Assembly: GCA_950022655.1 (NCBI GenBank)
Contig: OX465588.1
Span: 21,748,527 to 21,812,526 of the forward strand
Reading direction: 5' to 3'
Origin: Alentia gelatinosa
Lineage: Eukaryota > Annelida > Polychaeta > Phyllodocida > Polynoidae
Length of the DNA: 64,000 nt
Part shown: positions 1 through 12,100 of the stretch, in pieces
Layout of the letters: every line of letters starts with the position of its first letter
Position numbering within the stretch: position 1 is the stretch's first letter
The notes under the pieces: model-generated
The model's input: the letters and a program-made list of their open reading frames with translations, nothing else
What the model was told of the DNA's origin: nothing
The model's database searches: none
Position numbers and translations under genes: made by a program

Positions 1-3000
1 TGGGCTAAGTGCTGCTCATGTGACTGCTGCTCTTCTCAATTGACCCTATGAAATGTATACCTCTAAAATCTTCCTCAGTGCTGGGAGTCGTCAGTCGCCC
101 CTCCACCCACCCTTTCCGATTATTGAAGGCCTTCAACACTCCCCTATTTCAGATTTCCGGGACCCTCCCTTAGTCGACGTAGGTCCTAATGGACACTTCC
201 CCAGGTTCTCCTTCAGTGGTCTAATCCCAAGGTTGTCAGACTTTGTTGATTTCAGTCCCACTGCTGCCATTTTTCTCCTTCACCCCCAGCAGTGGTAGAT
301 TTACTGCTATATCAAAGGCCAATCCTTCTCATACCATGTCTATGTGGTGTGGGAAGTAACAGAACTCTCACCTCGGTAAATGTGTAGGGGTGGGATTTCT
401 ATCTAAATTCATCACATAGATTCGATCACCACCCTTGTGGTGTAAAAGAACCTTGAGAAAGTCTGGTGAGAACCTGCAATGGTTGACTGGACGTTAAATC
501 AAACCAACAAACCAAAAAATACCATTTATTGTGACCATTTCACCAGGCCGGCGACTCGAAGTGCCTTACAGGCGCTCCGAAGGCACCTGCTAGGAGTATT
601 ACTTCAGCAGCAAACCGCTCCGAGGTGTTCCACCGAGCAGGTCGTCGCTGGATAAATGCCAGACCCCGTATGGGCGACGTGCATTAATTCCGCCTGGCTG
701 GTGGAACACACCTTTTGGAATTCCCGAGCCACAGAGAGTGTCCCAGAGCCAGAGATATCTCTAAATCCAGGAGGCCTTTCCAATGTTCTAGTTGGATGGA
801 CTATGTCACTGCCTGCCACCATTTTAGTGAACAAAGAATTGTTATTTGACACAAGAACGATAGGTCATTTTATATGATCTGTCCACTCTAAGGACCCCTA
901 AAGGAAGAGGGTTTGGCGGAGGTAGTTTGAACCTCTGGAAACCTTGGACTGTACTTGCTATACACTATCATAGTTTATATGTCTTTGTACTTTAGCTTTG
1001 ATTCAAATCAACTACTTATTGATTTATAGATCCAATAGAGAATCAATCAACGTCTGCTAGCTCAGAAGATGACGAGTGAGGTAACCCAACTGATTGCAGG
1101 AGGGAGTTGGCTCTTTTCCAGACTGTTCACAACTGGACGGACTTAGCCACACCTAAAGCATGGCTAAAGTCATGAGGTCGTATCCTGCGTTATTTTGACT
1201 CCACTTCAGATATAGGATGTAGATGACTATGCCCTAGGCCATGGTGACAGGTGAAGCATGGAACTAAAGATTATTTTACTGATTCATCTACCTACTTTTT
1301 TTAAAAGAAGTCTTTATAGCTACGTTTTTTTCAATCTGATTCATCTACCGTGTAACGTTTCTTTACTCATATCTCATCTTAGGAATTTGATGTCAGTGTT
1401 ACGACATAAATCCCCGAAATATGACACCGCGGATAATTATACTGACAATTTGTTAAAGAACTACAAACTAGTTCACTAAGCCATCAGACAATTAGAGTTG
1501 CATTATAACTAGAAGGCTACATGAAAGGGTCGTGTTCAATACAATGGAAAATAATTTATTGAATACATTGATTTGTTATAGAGTGGTTTAGCTGTATTCC
1601 GTTCATAAAAAGTTGGCCCGTTGCCGGTATACGTTAGTTGAATGACCCATAAAGAGTATATGATTGTAAACTTGCACCCGAAAGGAAGGCCAATACCTAG
1701 TGATTGGAATATATAACCTCTCCAGATGTAGGTGCTAATCTATTTGTCGATGGGTTTATATACACCAACACAAACCATCAGACTTTTAACAAAAAATTAG
1801 AGAAAAAAAACAAACTACCCCGAAAATCCAGTAGGAATATTTGTTGTAAATATGAGCCATGTATTGTATAGAATCCATTGACCAGAAACGTAGACATATG
1901 ATTTTGATGTTTAAAGAGTTAAATGCAATCAGTTCAGTAGTCAAAAGTCTATTGAATACGGTGAGGATCGGTATTCTTTACAAGGTGTTTCATTGAATTC
2001 TAATCACAGAATACATTGGGAACATGAAGACTGATAGATGCAACTCATACTGCCTCAATACAATTGATACTTATCATTGAGTATAACAGTAAGCAGGGTA
2101 TTTGAATGGGTGATCTTTCAAAGATTTCAACAAAATGAATCAAACAAAAACCGGATTTTCTTTAGATCTAGTATCGACACTTGCCGTGCCATACCCATCT
2201 GTCTGACCGGGAGCATACACCGACCTGGCTCCGTCTCCCTCCTTGCTGACAATAAACTGAATAAACTATTCATGCCCAAGCTAGTGAACTGTGCCAGTTG
2301 GCCAAGCCTTATAAACTATACTCAGGTTCCATATTAGTTCTCTAATTTGCTGAGATAGGCCATGTGGAAACCGAATCAAAGTAATACTGTTCCTCAATGG
2401 ACTAATATTTTACCAAATGCTGAAATTACAACACAGAATGTGTATTGTATTATCTAATCCATCATTCAGCATGCCGGGTGTGCTTTTGAATAATAAATAG
2501 TTATTGAAGCGTGAACAGTGCATATTGATCTCTGCTGACACAGAGCGGTGACTAAATATGGCGTCCACTGTAGCCCAATATGTCTAATAATTCTTCGCTA
2601 TTGCTGCCACTCTATATGCCTACCTGCCTTCCTGTTTTCTTTCCTAAAAGCTAAACGTCCTTGATGTTTTTATCTATGCGTCCCTTTCTTCCTTTCTCCA
2701 TTCCCACTCACTTACGGGTCTCACTACATCACCATTTCCATCTCTTCCCCTCTAATCTCTCAATTTCCTACATTCCTGCTCACTGCCCGTACTCTCTGCC
2801 TCCTACTCTACCCCATCTCCCTGCCGTCCCTTCTTCCCACTAATTACCCACTAATTCAAAATGCATCCAAGTCGCTAAGGAGAAAGTTTGGCATATCCAT
2901 AATTCTTCAACTTTTTGATTAAAAAAATCCATCGAAATTCTCATAACTTTCACTCCAGGGCAGAAGCTTGATCTTCAAAGTGGCTTTCTGCTAAACACAT

Positions 3001-3152
3001 TAGCTAGATGTACATAACTAGATGTTATGTCTTTGCCAATTAGGCTCTTTTTGTATCAACACTATTCCCATCGGAAACGTGCTGGCCATTGTAGTAAAAG
3101 TCACTTCGCAGCTATGAGCAATACTAATTCAGTGCATAAATGTATATTTCAG
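1..3152. other. Non-coding, presumed intron of the kinesin gene
   Basis: No motor-domain exon (in particular no GQTGSGKT-type P-loop) can be read on the + strand here. Contents: a dispersed repeat copy near 300-512, a GC-richer block 540-880 of unknown nature open in both directions, and a pyrimidine-rich stretch 2620-2840. Otherwise AT-rich unique-looking DNA. Confidence 0.5.
300..512 (-). repeat. Dispersed repeat ending in the TTTAACGTCC-type sequence
   Basis: The reverse complement of this stretch matches 41165-41325. Shared parts are the GTTTAACGTCC end, the GATCGAATxTATG block, ACACATTTAC(C)GAGGTGAGAGTT and CACACCACATAGACATG. Short pieces of the same end occur at 15409-15456 and 61028-61079. 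I associate this end sequence with mollusc repeats. Confidence 0.6.
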
Positions 3153-6100
3153 GAATTGTCCCCATATCATGTGAAAAGTTATTTTCCACCATAGAAGAGA
3201 AAAGAAGTGAAGCCGTAAAAGGACGAGAATACCAGGCAAGATAAATGTTGTTGTCGTTTAAAGTACTTGTTTGTGATATTTACATTATGAAAAATGATAA
3301 ACATCGCCGAGTTAGTGGGAATATTTTATCGTTCCCATTTAAAAATGTAATTTTTGATTTTACGAACAAAATTATAGTTGTATTGTAAAAGTACTGATGA
3401 TTTTGCTTTAGCTCAATATTGGACGTGGCTTTCTAGTGACCTACTCTTAAACGTGAAATAAATTAAGATTTCGTTTTAGACATGTCTACTGTTTGTTTAC
3501 TGGAGGTATTCTGTAAACAACTTTGTTTGAAAAATATGTTTTTGCCAGTTATCTTCGGTGTAATGTCTGTTTTTTATTTCCCGTGAATTTCCGAAATATT
3601 GATGTCTTTGTTTAAAATTCCAGGTTACCTTCAGCATGATGGAAATTTATAACGAGCAGGTCCGTGACCTCTTGAACCCTGCTAGTCTCAAGGTGAAAGG
3701 AGGACTCAGCGTCAGAGAACACAAGGACAAAGGATTTTTCGGTAATCAAAAACAAGTAAACATTTACTATATTGCAGAACACCACCAAGAAAGTGTTTTC
3801 AATCCACAAGATAAGAATCTGACTAACCACTATATATGCTTTCTATTCCATAGCCGAGTTTATTAATAATATCATAGCACCACATGTTTACTTTGAAACT
3901 CTGTCGGTGGGAGTACTGGTTGTTATTTTACTCTGATAACTTGATTGAATCATGTGATTATTGTGCTGGTGGCATTAAGTAATATCTTCCCCTTTTTTTC
4001 TCCATACAGTTGATAAGCTGAAGACGTTACCAGTGAACAGTTATAAAGAAATTGATAATAAGATGAAAGAAGGAACCAAAAACCGGACAGTTGCCTCAAC
4101 GGCCATGAATGCCACAAGCAGGTAATTTGTTTCCTTTCTTTACCTTTTTTTTCTCGAATAGTATGAGTTCACTAGAGCTGCTTATTGAATATCACCTTAT
4201 ATTTAGTTAACAGATTCTTGAAAAGAAGGTGACACAATACTTCCCAGAGTTATGATAGAAAAATATTTGCACTGTAAAATACAGTTTAGGGATTAAACAC
4301 AAAGTGTAAAATTCAGTTGAAACAACTGTTTAAGATATCTAGACAGCAGTGTAACAAAACATTGTTAATTTGTAAGTATTGGTAAAGCATCAGGCCAGGT
4401 TACCGGAATCACTAGCAACCTGAAAGAGTAAATTACCAATACTCATAAAATTGTTCGTGTTTTATTTTAACCCTTTGCCAATGTTTAAAATGTAAGCAGT
4501 TTCGTGACTGAAACAGTACATCATAATCAGCGATATTGCTATCTACTGCCTCAAATATTCAGTCCATGGGTTGTTATGACATTGCTGTGGGGCCTTACAT
4601 CATTAAGAATGCCAAAGTTTTTATGACGATGAATGGCAATAATTTGAGCATTAGCCATATGAATTATCCTTGTCCTGTATCACTTTAAGTATTCACCTGC
4701 CCAAAACGGTAGGCAACGCGTGGCCATGCGCGACCTGATATAGACTAATATGGTAGATTGTGTGCCTTTCAATCACATATTTCATGTAAGTTATTTTTTC
4801 TGAATTTTAATTCTAAAATGTGTTTTTCTTTCAGTCGAGCCCACACTATTGTAGCAATCAACTTCACCCAGAAAGAGTTGAATAACCTTGGTGAGAGTAT
4901 GACCAAAACAGCCATCATCAACCTAGTTGATTTAGCAGGAAGGTCGGTATAAACTTCATATGATTACCAGTCATAATAAAAACTATTATTTTCTCCGATA
5001 TGATTCTTAGTCGCAAAGCTGTTGATTTCTATTGGAACATTTAGATTTAAGATACGTGGCGAAATGCACTTCCGTCTCCAACCGATGCTATCTTGAAATG
5101 ACGATTACTCTTCAGATCCAAACCGTTGCTATGCTACCTCCAGGTGAGCAATGTCATAAAGAACAATGCAGCATAACAGCCTCCCTTCACAACTATGACA
5201 TCACATAGTTGTGGGCGCTCTCACATCATGATTTAGATATCGTAAAAATAAAAAAAATAAAAAATTTGAAATGGTCTTATTGTACCTCTGTAGCATAGAA
5301 TTGGTTAGGATTAAAGTTTTTTGTAAACCGTTATTCATTTCTTCAGTGAGCGAGCTAGTTCTACAGGAGCCACAGGCGATCGTCTAAAGGAAGGTTCAGC
5401 CATTAACAAGTCCCTCAGCACTCTAGGCAACTGTATCAAGGCACTGGCTGATATCAGTCAAGGCAAGAGGGGAACCCTGGGTAAGTTGAGAAGATTCTAG
5501 GTTGATCTATCTCTGACAAGTATACAAACTATTTAACGCTCTAAGTCGTGCTTAGTGTGCCCGTTGAACAGGAATTAGGAATTTACTGTGATAACAATCG
5601 TTAAATACTTGCAAGTTCCTGTTCATTCACCTCATTTATCATCGTTAAGCACAACTGTTTTAGATATAAACTCATCTAGTCAACGTTAAGACATTGCTTA
5701 ATCATTATTACTTTAGCAGGCTTTTTATTTACATAAGATGTCCGTTGAGGTGCTCATACTGAAGTGTTTGATGTGCCCCTGGCCCTGCTAATGCAATATC
5801 AGCCAATGACGTTGCGCCCCCTGGTGTCATGCAGCTGGAATTATTCTCAACATTGCTACTGTGATTAACCGCTTTCTAGTTCTCGAATGTCGAAGTTTAA
5901 CCCAGCTGAATGTTAGTTGAAAATAACTTGAATAGATATCACATAATATTTTAGTCGAAAACGAAATACGATAAACTACGTAAAGTACGTTGAACTTTTG
6001 TCGCGATGATACACCATAGTCATTGCAACTAGCAAAAAAAAAAGAAAAAAAGGATCCCTTAATGCCTGACCACGATGGCCTGACTAATCATCCTACAATA

Positions 6101-9100
6101 AAGCAACTTTTAACCACATGGTATCATTCTAAGTGAAACCCACAGTTGTCCTGTGAATAAATCTGTTATCTCCAATATCAATGTCCTCTATTGTATATAA
6201 TGCATTGAATATACTCGGTTTACGTTTATCTTGCACCTGTCCTCAGTTTACACTAATTAACGAAAGTATCTCATACTAACATTTTTACAGGAAATCTACC
6301 TCATGTTCACGGTATGTTAGAGTCAGTCGGTTAGGATAGTTAAAAATGACATACTGCATTCCTAGATTATCAAACCCCTTTTTGGAATGCTAATAGTTGT
6401 CATTAATTAAAGATTAAGAGTTGGTGGTGAAATTAAGGCATAGAATTGATCAAACGAAGATTGTATATGAAGAATTAAACATAGGCGTTTACTATTTATG
6501 GATGATTAAGTTGATGTTTTCTTAAGGGGATGTTTTTTTCTACAAGGGGCCTTTTACAGAACCTTAAAATTTCATGAAAATGAAAAGAAGGTCCCTGGAT
6601 AATTTGCAGTAGAATATAGCAATCATTATTGTGGTCATTCAGTACGGTTCTACAAAGCCCATCTTGCATGTTTGTTCATATATGTATAGATAGAGGTTAA
6701 CTGTGATACTTGATGGCACAGGTAAAGATAAGAAGACAATTATGGGTAAGTATAAGTCAAGAAATAAAAATGTGATGCATGGCATACTTAAGAAAGTCAA
6801 CAAGTATTGACATTGCCCCAAATATGTTCCCTCTCACTCAGAAATATAATATCGTACCTTGTGTATGCTCGCAGAGAACATTTCGTTCATTACCCCAGTA
6901 TCCACACGATCAATGTGAAAATATACATCACTGCGTTGACTATGTTTGGTCGCACTACCGTCTGTTGAAGCATGTGATGGTTAGTGTGGTATTATTTACC
7001 TTCTGTGCCGTCTATGATGGCGATCCAACCGCAAATCTAATGCAACTGTATATTCAGATTTTACTAATCTCTCTTGGAAAGTTCAGTCTACTCAGAAATA
7101 GGAAGTTTCGGCCATAGGGTTTACAAGAAATGAATACAAAGTGGTTACTCCTCCAAGGTCCATGGACAACATTTGAATTTATTCACGTTTGTGAAATATT
7201 AGATTCATCTGCCATGTAGTTTTGTGCTGCTTCCAAGCATGTTTCTAAATTGAACCATATATGATTATGTATTCTGTTGGAGCAGGGCGTCGTAAATCAA
7301 GTTTGATACAAGGATTAATAGTAGGCATGGCATTGCCATGATTTCGGTTTCAACAAATTGAAGTGCAACGGATGCCGCAACGGGTGCCGGCGACAGTACT
7401 GTATTTTTATATATTGCACCTCCCTCCCTCCCTCCCTCCCTCAATCTGAAAGCTCTAGACACCGGGTGCAGGCGCCAATATCAGGGGCCCGTTTCATATT
7501 CCAGGGTTGTACATGAAGACCCTTTTCTGCACCCTATACAAGGGTTATCATTTAATACAGTATGCTAAAACAGCATAAAACAGTATAAATAATCCATAAG
7601 ATCGTCCATGCGTGTTGATTAAAATTGACCCACATCGTCCCTGGGTTTATATGGGTTACAGAAAATGGTCTACATGTATCTTAGATTAAGAAACGGGCCC
7701 CAGACGCGTTGGGTGGAATCAGGTCAAATAGGTCACCAGCGCACCGGTTGCGGTTCAATGAATACCTACTACTACCGGCTTTCACACGTCCATGCGGTCA
7801 GAGGGAGGGAGGGAGGGAGGGAGGGAGTTGGAAGCCTGTTGCAATATATATAAATACACTGAACCGCAACAGGTGCCTATACAATATATAAAAATACACT
7901 ACAGTCGCTGGGTGCGGACCGGTATCGACGGTATCGAGACTCTAATTATTCAGAATACATTACTTTAATGTATTATAATGTAAGCCGCAAAAAAACGTTC
8001 CCCGTCTCCCCTAATATATTTCGGTCTTGACCTATAGGTCAAACCGAAATAATAAATAGATTATTCAGCAGTGCACATGGATTAATGTGACCCTTTATAT
8101 ATATTTTTTCCATATAATCCAGCGATAACGTAAGCCAAATGCCTAACTGTTTATGACTATTTTACCTACAAAGACATTACATGTTAGCAATTACATGACT
8201 CAACTGTTACTCTTTCCATGTTAAAATTGAAAGAAACCAAGTTATTGATAAATTAAGATTTGATCCTTCAACCCAACTCAATAGTCTTTTGTTCCACAAC
8301 GCTATGGCAACTAACGCCAGAAATCTGATAGACTCTACAAACCACGTACGACATCCCATACATACTTGACGACTCAGCCATTACTCTACCTAAACCGAGT
8401 AAATTCAAGACTCCATTATTATGTCAGTATGACAATCAATAAAACATTAACCTTGATAACGAAGGTAATGGTTGAAACGTCGATACGGAAATAAACCTCT
8501 GTACAGTTTTCATACCTTGTTTTCCCATTCTTGATTTAAGTACTATTTATTGCATTGTTTATCAATATTTAATGTTTATCAATATTTACAGTGCCTTTCC
8601 GTAATTCCGTCTTGACAAAACTTCTCAAGAATGCTTTGGGTGGCAACAGCAAGACCATCATGGTGAGTAAATGTTCATGATATGTATACGAATCCGGTCG
8701 TACTAGTAACAGACAGAAAAAAATCTAAACTCTTTATACAGCATGTTGCTTTTGATACTAGAGCTACTTTGAAGGCATATCGGACAATCTACCTTGGAAA
8801 TTAAAACCTATATCATTTCCATAGCAATTCAATATGATGATCTCCAAGAGCTATATAGCACAAAAATAATTTAAAAAGTGGGGTTAACTATGCTAGTTTT
8901 TGATCTAGAGATTATTATTATAATATATAGGGATTCTAAAAGGTTGAATTTGACATCGTAAAACCCATATCATTCTCTTCAAACTTTCACAGAACATAGT
9001 GACTGTCACATGGTACAAAACTGTTACCACTTCGCAATTGCTACTCCAACAGTGTAGATCATAGATCACTAGAACACTAGAACACTAGATCATAGATCTA

Positions 9101-12100
9101 GTCACATATTATTGAGGATATAGTAAATACGTACTACTATATTAAAACCATGCTTGTTATTGAAGGAATTGAAAAAAAATAATTTCAGAACATTTCCCAT
9201 ATGAATCAAATAAATGTATATTGGCCTAGTTTACCTATTAGTTGAGAACAAACTGGACAAACGTAATATTTTACTCATTTTGGTATTAGAATAAATCACA
9301 ACGAAACAGATTGGACTGATAATTGTCAATATCAAAAATCTTTAACTGGCGCCCCTGTGAATCATAGAATATATACGTTCTACATATTGTCTTCTTGCTT
9401 ATCATTTGATTCGTGATCGCAAGTTTCTTTAAACCTGTGATAATGTATTGATAAAACCAATATTATATCTGCTAAACATAAATAAATGTTTATTTCTCTG
9501 CAGATTGCTGCTCTCAGTCCAGCAGATATCAACTACGAAGAAACGTTGTCCACTCTCAGATTCGGTAGGTATCATAAACCTTTTATTCCCTATCAGCTAG
9601 TAAATTATTCATAATATAATAAGATATATATACCTTACTTTACTAAGTACAAAATAAGTCCGGAGGATCTAAATCCTTTCCTTATCGTTGATGCATTGAG
9701 GTACCCCCGTGGGTAGTGCAGATGATGCCTGATAGTGCAAATGATGCCTCAAAGCGTCATTTTCCTATTTTTGTTAAAATGTAATTTTTTTCAGTGATGC
9801 TATATGAGGTTAGGAAAACACTATTATCGTGATAGTTAATGAAGAATTTCTTATCTATCACCATGGCAACTTTGACAGACGACTTTTAATATGGCAGAAG
9901 CAATCTACATACACGTGTATTTTCTCAAGAGCTATAACATAGGCCTGCACTACAGAGGTGATCAGGCGGCAGGCGTTCGGCAGTTAATGGGCCTGTTTTT
10001 CAGTCACGACAAGCGTTATTACCGATACTCTAAGATCGTCCAGCGAATGTACGATAGTTTGGAAGGCAAAAGATGGCAGGTGTCCTATAAACCCGATGGT
10101 AGCTCGCCGGGGGAGATCAGCGCCAAAACAGTCGTTCAGAACGATTGTCTTAGAAAAACTATAGTAATAGGCATGGTGTTTTATAGTCACGATAATCGTT
10201 ATAAACGATGGCTACAAATTCGGTGAGCACTGCAGTAGACTTTGCAAGGGCAGCCGAGTGGTGTAGTGCCCAACATTGTCAACTAAAACATGATGGTTTG
10301 GAAAATTATTTCTCACGATCGAAATGCAAACAGAATAAATAGGAAATTTGGTATATAGATACGCTATACATATCGAATCTATTCCTCAAAATAATTCATA
10401 ATTTTAATAGTTTTTAGCATTTGAAAAAAAAAGAGTTACATCTACTCACCATACCTGTAGGCCATGTCCACAATTGTCTTGGGTTGTGACACTTTGGCCG
10501 ACAAATTCACCTACAATACCCTACGATTGTCACAACTATAGGACACCTAAAACCGCCCCACGTGTCGTAGACCGACGATTATTGACCAATCCCCTACGAT
10601 CGTACGTCTTTAGGACACTGACGCCTGGAAAGTGTCGTTATGAACGATTGTCGTGACTGGAAAACACACCCCTGGTAAAGAATGGGCTATCATTATATAC
10701 CTGTGGTAGTATATCTTACACATACTGCCCGCTCCTACCCATGGCGTATTTATACCCGTACGCCACACTGTGACGTACGGGGTATGTGATCACGTGACCA
10801 GGTAAAATTTCGCCATTTTAGGTATATAATAATACGAAAACAGGCTGACTGTCTTCGTACGTCAAAATACTTGGTAAAACTGTTGATCACATACATCCCT
10901 CTGCCTACGGCATCGGGATGTATGTGATCAACAGTTTCACCGCGTATTTTTGACGTACGAAGACAGTAAGCCAGTTTCCGTATAATATTACTACATCCGA
11001 AGAACGTCTCTGTAAGTGAGGATCTTGTTTGTCAATAAAACACTTAAAAGAACCCAATCTTTAAATTGGACTTCTTCAGCTGATCGCGCCAAAGCCATCA
11101 AGACGAAGGCGGTGGTGAACGAGTCGCCAACAGACAAGCTGATCCGTGAGCTTCAGGAGGAGAACGCACGGCTGTTAGAAGCGCTCAAAGGCGGAGAGGG
11201 CATTAGTCGCGATGCTGGCTCAGCTGCCGACTCAGCTGCACCAGGTCAGTATGCATTCATTTCTGATCAATGCACCCATTCTGTTAGATAAAGAGTTCAC
11301 ATTTTGCGGTGTAATTCCTCTTCCTGTAACATCACTAGAGTAACATCACTAGAGTTGAAAATCGGCGACCGATTAACTTGCAGCCCACACCCTTTAAAAT
11401 AATGGAAAGACCTGATTCTGAACTGTTTAAATAGTGAAATTGGAGGCAAGGTAAGGCAGGTGTTCCACCAGGTCAGCAGTATGAGTGCCACGTAGCCATA
11501 GCTTATAGTGTCGGTGCCGGCTGGTAAACAGCCAGTAACCAGTGAAACCTACTTTATTAATTTCTGATGGTTCATGGCCACCACTGCTTGGTGTGTAGGG
11601 CCAGCATGTTCCACTATGCTGGGGGGTGTTTTTCAGTCGAGAGGATCTCAACTTGAGATCCGCTAAGATCAATCCAAGATCCTGAGACCAACTTTGAGAT
11701 CAATGGCGGAAAGTGTTTTTCAGACGTTGTCTCAAGTCTACACAGCCGATCTTAGGGGATCTCAACTCCAAGGATCTCAAGTTGAGATCCCTAGCCCTCA
11801 GTGTAGAGCTATCTCAAGTTCTATAGTGATCTTCCTGTGGTTTAAGTAAACCAGAGCCTCTAAATTGCATATTGTCGCCCCAAACTGTTATGTCAAGTCC
11901 CTTGCAATACCTTTTGTGAACCAATGTCAAGTTGAGACCGATCTCAAGTTGAGACCGATCTCAAGTTGAGACCGATCTCAAGTTGAGACCGATCTCAAGT
12001 TGAAACTGACTTTGAGCATTACAGTAGGTTCAGCATAAACTAGCTGAGTGGTGCAGTGCCTTGTTTTTATGTTGCTTATCAATTGCGTCTCATGGTCATA

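Larger units (their letters stand above)
7265..8062. repeat. GGGA-bearing dispersed element, copy 1, interrupted by a TIR insertion
   Basis: Left part (7290-7445) reads GCCATGATTTCGGTTTCAAC and ends in a CCCT tract (7422-7442). The right part (7801-8062) has a GGGA tract (7801-7826) followed by TTGGAAGCCTGTTGCAATAT and the stretch up to a terminal hairpin. The right part is nearly identical to 44213-44478. A separate TIR element sits between them (7483-7705). Located in the kinesin intron between exons 5480 and 8592. Confidence 0.7.
3153..11244 (+). other. KIF28: Kinesin motor domain, C-terminal two thirds, plus neck (8 exons)
   Basis: Exons 3153-3235 to 11080-11244. The order is: [11 protein letters not shown] (the stretch after the P-loop in kinesin-3), the [12 protein letters not shown] strand, switch I (NATSSRAH, split by the 4121/4835 intron), switch II DLAGSE (split by the 4942/5347 intron), [18 protein letters not shown] (helix alpha-4), loop 12 (the K-loop) at the 5480/8592 junction, [12 protein letters not shown], then neck linker and a coiled-coil start ([20 protein letters not shown]). 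All junctions keep frame. The usual Ser of SSRSH is Ala here (SSRAH). The intron after 3235 begins with GC rather than GT. Confidence 0.9.

Noticed and set aside
604..877. Overlapping open frames on both strands in a GC-richer block
   Set aside because: No motif and no splice partner; looks like a repeat fragment rather than a gene.
1030..1078. Possible terminal exon PIENQSTSASSEDDE with a TGA stop after a TTTATAG acceptor
   Set aside because: Too short to judge. It would have to end another + strand gene inside the kinesin gene, for which there is no other exon.
10252..10270. tRNA gene suggested by GCCGAGTGGTGTAGTGCC
   Set aside because: Only an A-box-like word is present; no acceptor stem, anticodon loop or TTCRANNY arm can be paired around it.
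11925..12008. 17-bp tandem array as a CRISPR-like repeat
   Set aside because: Units are contiguous with no spacers, the DNA is animal, and the array is inside a TIR element.
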